Made by a program: the position numbers and the translations under genes. This document shows, in pieces, positions 22,696 through 33,059 of a DNA stretch of 43,293 nt. The notes beneath the pieces were generated by a model, which saw only the letters and a program-made list of their open reading frames with translations, did no database searches and was not told where the DNA came from. The first letter of the stretch is position 1; every line of letters starts with the position of its first letter. This DNA is from Brachionus koreanus (taxonomy: Eukaryota > Rotifera > Eurotatoria > Ploima > Brachionidae), in the NCBI GenBank assembly GCA_016987375.1, contig PJRA01000493.1:802803-846095 (forward strand), written 5' to 3'.

Positions 22696-23833
22696 GAAGT
22701 GAAAGTTTTTTTTCAGCTTTCTTAAAGCTTTCTTTTTTTACCTGATATTTAATTTACTAAAGGCCACCCAAAAGTTTTATTTTTTTGGCTAAAAAAACAT
22801 CCACAATTACACTTAACTATTTTTTTATCATTAATTGTATAATTAATTTTAATTTTTAAATTCTTCTTAATCTTTCTTTTACAATAAAATTTCTACTTTT
22901 CTGCTGTTTTTGTTGCTGTCTGTTTAATTCTACGAAACTTATTTCCTCGGATTCCTCATATGTAATGCCTCTCTTCTTTATTACTCTCTTCCTCCTTGTT
23001 TAGTTCTTTATATCTTGATCTTAGCTGCTTCTCATACCTTCTCTCGCACTCTGTTGATTCAGGACACACTCAGCACTTAATTATAATCATTCTTGTCAAA
23101 ATCACATTCCGATTTAAATAAGTTAAAGAATTTTTTTGGTTATTTTTATTGTATATTAAAAAATTAAATGTATTTTAGAGAATTTATTTAAATAAATTTT
23201 TAAAAACAAAAACTATATTTCTTTTTTGTTCTAAATAAAAACTAATGATCACAAGAAATTTAATCGTCAAATGAAAAAAAACCATTAATTAAGTTTTTTC
23301 ATATTTTATTCTTTTTTTGTCTTAAAACTTATTCAAACCTAATTTTATTGTCAAAATATTTATATCCAAAATAAAAATAATTATTTTTATATTTAAATTA
23401 ACATGCAATCAAAAAAATCTTGTCTTTAAGTAATTCCATTGTTATAGAAAACTTTAGGACTAAGGTTGAGAAATAATATTAACTAGTAATTAAAAATAAA
23501 CTAGTCAAATAAAAAGTCACTAATTATAAAGCCTGTTTTTTATTTCTTGTTTTCTTATTTTTTTATTTTTAATTAATTTTGAATATCATTTCTTAACTTT
23601 ATTTTTAATGTTTTTTTTTAACAATGGAAATATCATGATGAATTTTTTTATTAATAGCCTGCATACTTCAATAAAATTAAATATAAAAGTTTCTGGAAAT
23701 AAAAATTTTGATATTGATAATAGGTTTTAGCAAAATTAGACAAAAAATGAAAATAATAAAATAAACAGATTTTTATTTGAAAAATAAATTCATTCAAAAA
23801 AAATTTTTTTAAAAAAAAAGGTTAAAAGCTTAA
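22696..23833. other. Spacer between the arms; possible decayed coding-like patch
   Basis: Unique sequence between the arms. Around 22740-23115 the composition is less AT-only. On the minus strand it yields coding-like pieces (for example CPESTECERRYEKQL and a Cys-rich KCNCGCFF), broken by stops. It may be an old transposon relic, family unknown. From 23116 to 23833 it is AT-rich with nothing recognised except the presumed promoter of the PAN/LamG gene. Confidence 0.35.
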
Positions 23834-24855
23834 ATGAGGCTTACTATTTTAGTAATATTGTGTACATTGCAGATTTCAGCAAGTAATTTAGCAATTATTT
23901 TTTAAATATATCAAAATATATTTCTTCAAGTTAAAAATGAAAATAATTTTATGGCAATAAATTCTGAAATTAAAGAAACAGACACTCAACTAATTATCAG
24001 TAAACTGGTCACTCTTTTAAGATTAGAATGTCTTTTTTTCTGTAATCAAAATGAATTTTGCGCGTTTGTTTCGCACAATGATACAAATTGCTTATTATAT
24101 TCAATTTATGCTGGATATTATTTAAGAAAAAGTTCAAGTCAGGTGATTTATGAAAAATTAAAACAAAGAAAGTTGGTTTATTAAAATAAAAAAATAAAGA
24201 CTTTAGTAAAATTTAAATCTTTTTAAGAGCAAAACTAGTTAATTATTGGCCTATAGAAAATAGGCAGGCTTTAGATTTGGTTGGATCGAAACACATGTAT
24301 GTATTAACCATGGTCACATATAGTCGAAATCGATTTGATAGTTCTAATTCAGTATTAAATATAACTCAAAGCTATACAATAATTCCAGGTGGTAATTATT
24401 TTGGAAAAGCATACACAATACTTAGTTGGGTAATGATAAAATCTTATCAAAAATGGCAGCGATTGTTAGACTTTGGCAGTGGAGACTCAAACAATATAAT
24501 CATAAGCTTATCAGATCATAATCGCAGATTAAAATTCGTAATTAATAATAGTCAAAAGAAATTGAAAATGATAATTGAAATAAAAACTCCTCTTCGATTA
24601 TTTAAATGGTATCATTTAGGCTTTGTACAAAAAGAAGGTAAAATGTCAATTTACATTAATGGAAATCTCGAAGCATATAAAGATACTGGAATAAATAATC
24701 TGTCTGCAATTACTAACAGATCTAATTGCTATTTTGGAAAGAGTAATTGGAATGGTGATAGCTATGGAGATTTTTATTTGGATGATGTAAAATTTTTTGA
24801 TGATGAATTAATTGAATTAGAAATAAAAAATGAATTTCTTTTTGGCTTTCATTAG
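23834..24855 (+). CDS. Secreted PAN/apple-like plus LamG-like (concanavalin-fold) protein
   Basis: Proposed exons are 23834-23882, 23931-24171 and 24228-24855, giving 305 residues. The first intron (48 bp, GTAATT...TTCTTCAAG) is well supported; the second is less certain because its donor is weak and CAG/GTGATT at 24143 is a rival. Exon 1 encodes a short signal peptide (MRLTILVILCTLQISA). Exon 2 carries a cysteine pattern like PAN/apple domains (ECLFFCNQNEFCAFVSHN ... CLLYS). Exon 3 opens LVNYWPIENRQALDLVG and continues through KWYHLGFVQKEGKMSIYING and YLDDVKFFDDEL, the hallmark of LamG-like jelly-roll domains. A secreted or surface carbohydrate/protein-binding role is likely; ligand unknown. 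From 24579 on it lies inside the right repeat arm. It converges on the right-hand small HSP gene, with stops about 110 bp apart. Confidence 0.75.
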
Positions 24856-24966
24856 TTTTGATTTAAAATTACAAAAAAATTTAATTTTATTTTTCTAATA
24901 TTTATTTAAAAAAATTTCCAAAAATAAATTTAATACAATAAAATTAACCAAGAAAAAATAATTAAT

Positions 24967-25791
24967 CTAATTATTTTCTACTGATTTATGACAATTTTTC
25001 ATTTCAATTGGTATTTGACGATGTGATGTTATGTGATCATTAGTTAAATCGGCTTTCAATGAAAGCATGTTTTTGTCCAAATGGCATTTTACTGAATTGA
25101 AATCTGTATTCTCGGGCAATGTTGTTCGTCTGTAATAACTCATTTGAGAAATACCATCTGGTCTCTCTTGTTTATCATCAGCTTGTATGATTACATCTCT
25201 ATCTTTGCATGTTACTTTTACTTTCGATGGATCTATGTTACTTGGTACAGAGAAATTCATTTCGACTTGTTTTTGACCATTTGAACTGTCAACAATCCTT
25301 GGAAAAAAGTCCTCTTTGTTTAGAGTGGCTTTTTCTTGGTCAAATTTGAGTGGAAGTTCAATGACCAATTGACCATTTGAAGCTAAAAAGCTGACCATTT
25401 TATCAATTTCGGCATTTGGTGGTAAATTGTAGCTTTTCTTAAATTCTCTTATGTGATAATCTTCATCATTTGTTTTATTTTCACCTTCTTTTCCACTTAC
25501 AATCAATTTTTGCTTATCATCTGATACTTTTACTTTCAACGAGTCAGCCGAATAGCCTCTACAGTCAACTTTGATTCGATATTTTTGAGGAACTTTTGGT
25601 ACCGATGGCAAAAATTCATTGAAAAAATCAGGTCTATTTAGCCATCTAAGATTTCGGCTCATCATGTGATCCAATTCGTCAAATGGATCAAATAAATCCA
25701 ATGTTGATGGACCAAAGTCAAGACTTGATGGTCGAGACCAAAGATCCATGTCAAACATTGATCTTGGAAACATGTGTGGAATTAAAGACAT
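24967..25791 (-). CDS. Small heat shock protein with two alpha-crystallin domains (right copy)
   Basis: A single-exon 274-residue protein with the same sequence as the left copy, including both tandem alpha-crystallin domains and the C-terminal tail ending HKSVENN. It is transcribed toward the palindrome centre, so the two HSP genes point at each other across about 2.66 kb. Its stop codon lies about 110 bp from the stop of the PAN/LamG gene. Because the amino acid sequence, promoter and flanks are shared, both copies should be induced together, and standard short-read mapping could not separate their expression. Role: ATP-independent chaperone of the cytosol, known from the family. Confidence 0.93.
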   Translation of the reverse strand: MSLIPHMFPRSMFDMDLWSRPSSLDFGPSTLDLFDPFDELDHMMSRNLRWLNRPDFFNEFLPSVPKVPQKYRIKVDCRGYSADSLKVKVSDDKQKLIVSGKEGENKTNDEDYHIREFKKSYNLPPNAEIDKMVSFLASNGQLVIELPLKFDQEKATLNKEDFFPRIVDSSNGQKQVEMNFSVPSNIDPSKVKVTCKDRDVIIQADDKQERPDGISQMSYYRRTTLPENTDFNSVKCHLDKNMLSLKADLTNDHITSHRQIPIEMKNCHKSVENN

Positions 25792-25867
25792 TTTTGTTAA
25801 AATAACTCTTTTTTTAAATATGTTTAACTTTTTTAAAATTTATTCTGAATAATATTTTTTCACATTT

Positions 25868-25959
25868 ATTTATATGAAAGCTCAGTTATCTAGCTGATTC
25901 TAGAAAAAATTTATTATTTATAATTTTTTTTTAAAGATTAAGAAAAGTGTTTTCTCGAA
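25868..25959 (-). promoter_or_regulatory. Heat shock promoter: two HSE cores and TATA box (right copy)
   Basis: Mirror image of the left promoter: HSE cores at 25952-25959 and 25898-25905, TATA box at 25868-25874. It is duplicated intact within the arm, so both genes keep the same control region. Confidence 0.72.
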
Positions 25960-26048
25960 AAAAACAAGAAGTTTATTGAATGTTCGCGTATATTTTAGAT
26001 AAAATTTTTTTCATATTATTATAATTTTGGATTTTTTAATTTTTATTT

Positions 26049-26151
26049 CTAAAAAAGTTTTTCTATTCGAACAGGAGACTTCACTTTCACCGATTTGAGG
26101 AGTGGCATTTTTGGTTTTTCAACCGTACCAAATACGAACTGAACACAACGA
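26049..26151 (-). pseudogene. Orphan coding-like segment beside the right arm
   Basis: On the minus strand, from a possible acceptor (ACTAG or CTCAG near 26157-26165), an open frame reads KKSRCVQFVFGTVEKPKM, continues with LKSVKVKSPVR and ends at the stop complementing 26049-26051. Its composition is clearly more codon-like than the flanks. No start or partner exon was found, and it ends about 13 bp outside the inverted repeat. It could be a terminal exon of an unseen gene or a remnant of one broken by the rearrangement. Not recognised. Confidence 0.35.
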
Positions 26152-26386
26152 CTTTTTTTCTGAGACTAGTCACTTGTTTTATTTTTTATAATAAAATAAA
26201 ATTTGTCTTGAGAAGATTCTTTAGTTTATTTAAACAAAAATAATAATTTTTCAAAAATACATATTGAATTTTATTAATTTTTAATTAATTAAGCAAAAAA
26301 TATTAATTATTAGGCAATTGAATTTTTACAAATATAAAAATTTACTATTAAATTCACTTTGATCCATTTGATTTTAATATACTATT

Positions 26387-27464
26387 TTACAATCGTTTAA
26401 CTTTTTTCTGTATTGCTTTCCCTTTAGCGTTGACTTTTCCCTTATTTTTAATAATAGGAGACTTCTTTTTTGTCTTACGACTAAATTCCTCTTGTTCCGA
26501 TTCTTCTTCGCTTTCACTCTCTTCATTTTCACTTTCCTGATCTTCTTTCTTCGGAGCTTTTCCTTTTTTGGAATACTTTTTTGTCAAATGATCAAGAAAA
26601 CTGCTTGATTCTTTCTCTCGTCTGGCCAATATTGCTTTACGCAAACCGTCTTGACTCTCATCAATGCCCATTTCTTTTCTCACTTTCTCGGCCTCTTCGG
26701 CCTCTTTTTCAAATTTTGCCTTACGCTTCAAGGCCTTTTTTTTGTTCTCCTTGGTAAAATTTTCATAAGCGTCAACCTCACCGTTTTCAATCGATTCGCT
26801 TATAATCTTTTTAAAACGAGGTTCGTCCTCGATCAAATCTTGAGAAAACATCTCCTCAAGTATAAGATCCATATTTCCCTCATGTTTTGTGTAAAATTTC
26901 AACAAGTCGTTTTTCTCCTCGTCCGAATTTGTGTACTTTTCAAAAAATTTGTCTACATCTTCGCTTGTTACTTTTTTGAACATGTTTCTCCAATGGGCCT
27001 CCCAATCTTTCACATTAGCTCCAAAAAACTCGTCTTCACCATCCACACAGCCTGTTTCGTCATAGATTTTCTTCTTCTCATCATCGCTCAATATGCTGTA
27101 GACTTTTCCCAAAATTTGGAATTTTTCTTTCGATTCATGCTTTTTAGACTCATCAGCAATCTTATCGGGATGAAATTTCAATGATAGTTTGTAATAAGCT
27201 CTCTTAACTTAAAAAATTTATTTAAAATTTTTTCTTAAATCTTGGCTATAATTTACTGTCATTAGAAGTAGCTTTGTCTTTTTCTAAATTTAAAATAGCA
27301 TATAAATCGGTTGTGGCAAACACGTGTTCACATTCTTGCATGAAAGATGACATTGGCTGTTCGCTTTGGTCGCTTGATGAGTCATGTTCCTCTTTTGGCG
27401 GACTGGATTCTTTAATTTTGGTTGATGTTGTTCTTCTCGGTGTAGGCTTTCTTATTCTACCCAT
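26387..27464 (-). CDS. DNAJC9: DNAJC9-like J-domain histone co-chaperone
   Basis: Two exons on the minus strand, 27464-27257 and 27207-26387, with a 49-bp GT...AG intron, encode 342 residues. Splicing (phase 1) rebuilds the J domain: DLYAILNLEKDKATSND joined to IKRAYYKLSLKFHPDK, with the HPD motif needed to stimulate HSP70 intact. The following QILGKVYSILSDDEKKKIYD, DWEAHWRNMFKKVTSEDV and EEPRFKKIISESIENGEV-like blocks match DNAJC9 in order. The C-terminus is Lys-rich with an acidic Ser/Glu stretch, longer than in vertebrates (about 260 residues there), as is the N-terminal Arg/Ser extension. Vertebrate DNAJC9 binds histones H3-H4 and hands them to HSP70. The gene is divergent from the DDIAS-like gene. 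Confidence 0.93.
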
Positions 27465-27655
27465 TTTTTTTAAAATTGAAAATTTTTTCTCAAATCTTTT
27501 TAGAATTCTTTTAAGCTTTTTTTTACAGAGCTAAATTGCTTCAAATAGAGCGGAATTAGAAAGCAAATCAAAAAGAAATTTAAGTCTGACATGTACAGAA
27601 TTAGAGAAAAAAAATTGAATTTACATAATTTTTTATTTTATTTTAAATATTTTAA
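27465..27655. promoter_or_regulatory. Short divergent promoter region, DNAJC9/DDIAS
   Basis: Only 191 bp separate the two start codons on opposite strands, so core promoters and both 5'UTRs must share this interval. No TATA box was assigned with confidence. Co-regulation is inference from spacing. Confidence 0.6.
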
Positions 27656-28390
27656 ATGAACGAAAAAATTGGATTCAAATTGTACCAAATTATTGGCATC
27701 AAATCAACCGATTTTACTTATCCGTGTTGCATCAACTGTTATAAAAAGGTGTTTTTTGTGAGCGGGCGAAAAAAGTTTGTAGCTTAATTATTTAAGATTA
27801 AGAAATATTAATCAATGGATTATTAGATGGAGCTGTAATAGTTGTAATGAAGAATTTCTAAAAGTTAGACACCGATTTAAGCTAAATTTTGAAATTTCAA
27901 ATTTTGTCGATTATAGAAAATGCACCGGGTTCGGTAAACCGGTTGAAATTTTCTTCGGTGTTGATGCAAATAGTTTTTATAAGTATTAAATAACAAGTTT
28001 AAAATTGGCTACTATTTTGATTTTGGTAGATACAAAATGAGTATTGCTGAATCAGCTGAAAAGTGGACTGATTTGATAGAGAACGCATTCAGGTACTGTC
28101 TGTTGGGACGCTGGTTTTTGTTTGATTTTAAATTGGAAAAAAGCAATCAGGCTCTAAATACATGTATCATAAAAAGTGTTAGTTTGCCAAAAAATGAACT
28201 AGAAAATTTCGTCCCGATAAATGAATATTTTGAAAATCGACAATTGCTTTTGAGCGAAATTAATTTTAATGATTCATTTTTTATAGATGATAATAAAACT
28301 TCAGTTATTAATGAGACCATTATTGAAGAAAATTCTGGTGAAGAAAAACTAATTTGCCAAATGTTTGAAAATTTAACTTTTTTGAAATAA
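27656..28390 (+). CDS. DDIAS: DDIAS/noxin-like OB-fold protein, short form
   Basis: Three exons, 27656-27774, 27827-27982 and 28030-28390, with introns of 52 and 47 bp, all in phase, give 211 residues. The assembled N-terminus has a split zinc-ribbon: YPCCINC, then WSCNSC about 15 residues later. This is followed by FKLNFEISNFVDYRKCTGFG and EIFFGVDANSFYKY, then AFRYCLLGRWFLFDFKLE and a PINEYFENRQLLL block. These match, in order, the N-terminal domain of DDIAS (noxin, C11orf82), related to the RPA1 C-terminal OB fold. The vertebrate protein is about 1000 residues and protects cells from apoptosis after DNA damage; here only the N-terminal domain is encoded. DNA binding is plausible but unproven. 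A downstream exon cannot be excluded, but the frame ends at a clean stop. Confidence 0.82.
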
Positions 28391-28640
28391 TTTTCATGAT
28401 TATTAAAAATAGTTTTATCTTGAGAGTGTAAATATAAATTTGATTTTCTAATTTTTTTACTTTTTATTTGAATAAAAATTTTTTATTTAATTTAAATGCT
28501 CAGATCTGCGCATTTACCTCTGTGGTTGTTTTTTTTTGCAAATTTTTTTTTTCTAAATTATTTTATCATTATTATTGCTGAGCTACAATATGTTGAATTC
28601 TTACTAAGAGGAAAAAGTTTATACCTTAAGCTATTTTAAC
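28391..28640. other. 3' flank of the DDIAS-like gene
   Basis: AT-rich 3'UTR-like sequence; nothing else recognised. Confidence 0.5.
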
Positions 28641-28975
28641 TTTTTTGTGCTGTAATAAACTTGTCGTACCGCGCTTTAAAGCCATTTATTGTCTTTGCTT
28701 CAATTACTTCACTATTCAGCTTGTTTAAATGATCTGCAACTCTGTTCCTAAAAAATGTTTCGCGTACCTCCCTAATACTGTATGTGCAGACCCGAATTTT
28801 TGTGCATAAATTCTATTTTATCTTATGCTTATTAAAGAGAGTTCAGTTGAGGAACCAATCTGTTGCTCTTTCTTGTACCTTTTCAAGTTTTTTCATACCA
28901 TTTTTATCTAGAGAGTTCCAAACTTTTACAGCATAGTCAAGATGAGGTCTAATGTTGTGAAAAGTAATTTTTCTT
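28636..28975 (-). mobile_element. LINE remnant, C-terminal end of reverse-transcriptase ORF
   Basis: The minus strand translates as NIRPHLDYAVKVWNSLDKNG, KKLEKVQERATDWF, then after stops and a deletion REVRETFFRNRVADHLNKLN and INGFKARYDKF. These are the characteristic end-of-ORF2 motifs of many animal non-LTR retrotransposons (RPHLEYAVQVW, LLEKVQRRATK, FFSNRVVDHWN, FKNRLDK). It is truncated and broken, lacking the catalytic reverse-transcriptase core, so it is a dead 5'-truncated insertion. The clade (CR1-, RTE- or Jockey-like) is not decided. Confidence 0.8.
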
Positions 28976-29925
28976 TTATTTAGAGAAAAATTTTATTTGT
29001 TTTTTCAATTTGAAATTAAATCCCATGGGCAAATTGAAATATAATTTTATGATTAAAAAAATTCCAAAAATTTGACTGATAATTAAATAAATATTTTACA
29101 GAATTCGATTAAAAATTTTACTTAGCTAAAAAACCGCTCTCGGTTTTTATATTCAAAAAAAAGCCTTTTTTTGCTCTAATAAAATAAAATAATTTAAATA
29201 CCCTAAAAAAATAAAAGAATGATCTCCATTTCATGTAAATTTACGTAAAATCACTTATTTAAAAAATAGTAAATATATGGAAAATTACGTAAAATACTGT
29301 AAATATTTTTAAAACCAAAAAAGACAATTCCATTTTAAGGCAATTTTGTGCTTTATTCCAAGCTTCTTTAATTAAAAAATTGCATTAACTAAATTGACCT
29401 TTTTTGGTTTTACAATTATTTAGAATATTTTAAGTAATTTAAAATAAACTTAAAATAACTTAAAATATAAATAGTAACTTAAAATTTGACAGTATCCATG
29501 TGGCGAATCACCACTGTATTAAAATTAATTAATAAATGCAAAATTGGCTTACCAATATTTAGTATATTAATTTGAATAAAAAATAATTTTAACAAAAACA
29601 ATTAATAACCGAAAGTTTGAGTAATAAACAGCTTTTAATGAAATGAAATGATTCTTTGCTCCTGTCACTTTTACTAATTTGGCAATAAATAACAAAAATA
29701 AAAAGTTTTTGTAGCTTTGTTTATTGGAATAAAAATTTCATTGTTAACATAGTTATTGAAATAGATTCTGAAGCTGTCACAAAAAGATAAAGAAAAAATC
29801 ATGCTTTTCTAATTAATACTGGTCTTTGGTGAAAATTGTTCAAAGAATAAGCTACCCAAAGAAAAATTAAAAAAAAATTCTGTTAGCTTTTAATTTTTTA
29901 TTTTTTTTTTGTAACACGAAAATTA
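28976..29925. other. AT-rich intergenic region before the assembly gap
   Basis: Homopolymer-rich DNA with a cluster of TTACGTAAAA-like short repeats near 29235-29300. No gene recognised. Confidence 0.45.
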
Positions 29926-30397
29926 NNNNNNNNNNNNNNNNNNNNNNNNNNNNNNNNNNNNNNNNNNNNNNNNNNNNNNNNNNNNNNNNNNNNNNNNNNN
30001 NNNNNNNNNNNNNNNNNNNNNNNNNNNNNNNNNNNNNNNNNNNNNNNNNNNNNNNNNNNNNNNNNNNNNNNNNNNNNNNNNNNNNNNNNNNNNNNNNNNN
30101 NNNNNNNNNNNNNNNNNNNNNNNNNNNNNNNNNNNNNNNNNNNNNNNNNNNNNNNNNNNNNNNNNNNNNNNNNNNNNNNNNNNNNNNNNNNNNNNNNNNN
30201 NNNNNNNNNNNNNNNNNNNNNNNNNNNNNNNNNNNNNNNNNNNNNNNNNNNNNNNNNNNNNNNNNNNNNNNNNNNNNNNNNNNNNNNNNNNNNNNNNNNN
30301 NNNNNNNNNNNNNNNNNNNNNNNNNNNNNNNNNNNNNNNNNNNNNNNNNNNNNNNNNNNNNNNNNNNNNNNNNNNNNNNNNNNNNNNNNNNNNNNNN
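29926..30397. other. Assembly gap, 472 N
   Basis: A run of N. Any open frame crossing it is meaningless. The flanks are AT-rich non-coding DNA, and the true gap length may differ from the number of N. Confidence 0.99.
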
Positions 30398-30751
30398 AAA
30401 ACTCGATCTAATTTTCAATTTTTATAATTTATTGAATTTTTTACTCTATCTTAAAAAAGATTGAAATTATTAAAAAAAATTTTAATGGTTTTCTAAAGCA
30501 TTTGGAATCAATACCAAAATTTATGCACATTTTCAAATATTTTATTGCTATTATTCAAGTTAATAGCTATTCATTGCAAATCTTTTTTACCTTTTAGTAC
30601 ATTGATAGAGAAAAAATTGTCAATTTCAACTAACATGCTACGATTGCAGCATTTCATTTAATAAACAAAAATTTGCATTTATTTCCAAATATTGTCATTC
30701 TTATTAAATTTTCTTAATTGAAATCTAATTAGCCAATATAGAAAAATTCAA

Positions 30752-31872
30752 ATGAATCAGCAGATACGAACTATTGTTGAGAGAATATGTCCAAAATTTA
30801 ATGTTCTTTTGTTTAGATCGACCTATTTAAAAGCGACCAATTTAGCAAAGATAGACAAAAAAATGGTACAAACTCTAACTGTCGAAGAACTAAAAAAGCG
30901 TTCAGCTCAAGCTCAAGAACTTATTGAAAAATTACAAAAACAAATCCAACAAATAAAACTTCAAACTAGTCCTGCATCTGTAAGTGAAAAAGTAACACAA
31001 CTTCAAAAAGAAAATGAACAGCTAAGAACTGAAGTAGAAAAATTAAAAAAAGAACTCGAAAATGCTGAAAAAAATCAGCCGTCACGTAAGAAAATATCTT
31101 ATTTTTGTTTTTTTTAGCATTTTTTAATTAAAAAAAAAGAACCTGTTATTTCTGAATCAACTAAAACTGAAAAGAAAAAATCTGAAAGCAAACAAAAACC
31201 AGCTAAACAAACTGAAAATAAGCCTAAACAAGAATCAAAAAAAACTCCTGCTCCAGGTTTGTTGGTCAATTAAATAATTTTTTATTTTTCTAGTTGAACT
31301 TTTTTTTTCTTAGTTGACGAAAAAGTTGATTTTTCAAAATTGGATGTTAGAGTGGGAAAAATTGTAGAAGTTGGTAAACATCCAGATGCCGATTCATTGT
31401 ATGTAGAAAAAATTGATCTAGGAGAAGGAGGAAGGCTCAGAAATGTTTGCAGTGGATTAGTTAAGCACATACCTTTAGAAGGAGTAAGCTAAAGAAACTA
31501 AATAAAAGAGTTTTTTCAGTTAAAATTTTATTTTAGATGCAAAATAAAATGGTTGTCGTGTTGTGCAACTTAAAACCAAGCAAGCTAAGAGGTGTTTTAT
31601 CCGAAGCTATGGTATTGTGTGCTAGTACTGCAGAAAAAGTTGAACTCTTGGTTCCACCAGCTGATGCCCAAGTTGGCGATAGTATTATTGTTGAAGGATT
31701 TGTTGGTCAACCAGCTCCAGAAATAAATCAAAAAAATAACATTTTTGGTTTAGTTCAAGTAGATTTGAAGACTGATGATAATTTGAATGCTACTTATCAG
31801 GGAAAAGTATGGCAAGTGTCTGGAAAAGGACCGGTTACAACTTCAACTTTAAAGAATGTTCCTATTAAGTAA
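30752..31872 (+). CDS. AIMP1: AIMP1 (p43/EMAP-II precursor), tRNA synthetase complex scaffold
   Basis: Four exons, 30752-31085, 31140-31256, 31314-31483 and 31537-31872, all in phase, give 318 residues. The N-terminal part is a leucine-rich coiled coil (about 45-110, [11 protein letters not shown] ... [15 protein letters not shown]). A Lys-rich linker follows, then the EMAP-II OB-fold tRNA-binding domain: [78 protein letters not shown]1 anchors arginyl-tRNA synthetase and other subunits in the multi-synthetase complex and delivers tRNA. Two starts are possible: 30752, or the Met at 30863, which begins closer to the vertebrate N-terminus; the upstream one adds a 37-residue extension. Exon 2's acceptor lies in an A run, but the pyrimidine tract upstream and the frame support it. 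Confidence 0.94.
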
Positions 31873-33059
31873 TTTTAGCCACCTTTATTTGTTTCAAAAC
31901 TTAAATAAAGAGTTAATCAAATATCGATTTTTAAAATTTTGATCGAATTTAATTGATACAAAAGTTCTGTTGATCACTAACCACTAAAATGAGGGCTAAA
32001 AAACGCATTGAAATTTTTTCAATAAATATTTTGTTTTTAAAATATGGAAAAACTTACTTTGGTCATATTGAAATTAATTTAGTAATTTTTATTGATCTGA
32101 ATCTAAAAATTTTAAATTGAGTTACTAAACGAAAATAAAAACTTTAAATTTTAAAAGATTCCAAAATTTTTTTTATAAAATTTGTGTCAAACAAACTAAA
32201 ATTATTGAAAAAAATTAAATAAGACTTATTCTGGACTTTGTCTCGACATTAAAATGCTAAAATTAATTTTTTTTTGCCAAAAAATCTTCCCAAAAAAATT
32301 GATCATTACTAGAAAAAAATATTTTTCAACATTTCTTACCTCTTTTTCTGGCATATTTTACATTAGATTAAAAATTTTGTAATGAAGTATAACTTATTAA
32401 GTTAAAAATTAGATCCACTGAAAAGAATGTTTTCCAAACGTTTTTTATTTAGAGAGTTCAAGATAAATTTTGTGCTTCTTATAACTTCTATTAACCATGG
32501 AGTATCAGGAATCCCCACGTTCCTTCATTATTTCATGTTTGAAAATTTCTGCTTGTCCAGATGTAAGTTACATCTATTTAAGTCATCTTTGTTCTTCCTG
32601 AATTTCTCTTCATTTTTGATGTCGCTTGAGATACATTCAGATGCTTTTTTTAATTTTCATTATTTAATCAAGATCTTAAAACTATTCTATTATCATTATT
32701 TTGTAATATGTGCTTTAAACAGCTTTTTAATTGCTGACACAAGAGAGATTCTCGACCTAGGACAAGAAGTGTTACAGTTTTATCTAAAAAAAAATAAATT
32801 CAATTGACAAATGCCTTATTTTTGTGTGACACAGTCAATGAATAATAGAGGTTTATTGAAGGCTTTTAAAAGATCTTAAAAATTTCATAATAATTTGATT
32901 ATTTTTTAAAGGAAAGGTTTTGTTAGAGAAATGTGGAGAAAATTCATAACATTTTAAAAATTTAAAATAATATCTAAAGAAATTAGTCTTCTGAATTCAA
33001 AAACGTGAATTTGAATTGATTGATGGTGATTTTCATACCAAATTAGTAGAATAAATAGA
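31873..33059. other. Intergenic region with possible decayed retroelement sequence
   Basis: AT-rich 3' flank of AIMP1 to about 32400. From about 32420 to 33059 the sequence is less AT-monotonous, and the minus strand gives broken coding-like pieces (for example NKDDLNRCNLHLDK), probably the upstream part of the LINE remnant that follows. The plus-strand open frame 32427-32807 is most likely a chance product of the same decayed region. Confidence 0.35.

Larger units (their letters stand above)
24579..26036. repeat. Right arm of 1.46 kb inverted repeat
   Basis: Reverse complement of 21238-22695, colinear with no indels. This arm is probably the original copy, because its LamG-like exon continues into an intact gene, whereas the left arm cuts that exon. 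The spacer between the arms is about 1.88 kb. Confidence 0.95.

Noticed and set aside
26651..27184. 177-residue plus-strand frame opposite DNAJC9
   Set aside because: Antisense shadow of the DNAJC9 exon; hydrophobic because it reads Lys/Glu codons in reverse.
29867..30418. 183-residue minus-strand frame
   Set aside because: Almost all of it is the N gap.
32427..32807. 126-residue plus-strand frame
   Set aside because: Lies over a decayed retroelement-like zone whose coding-like signal is on the other strand; no domain recognised.
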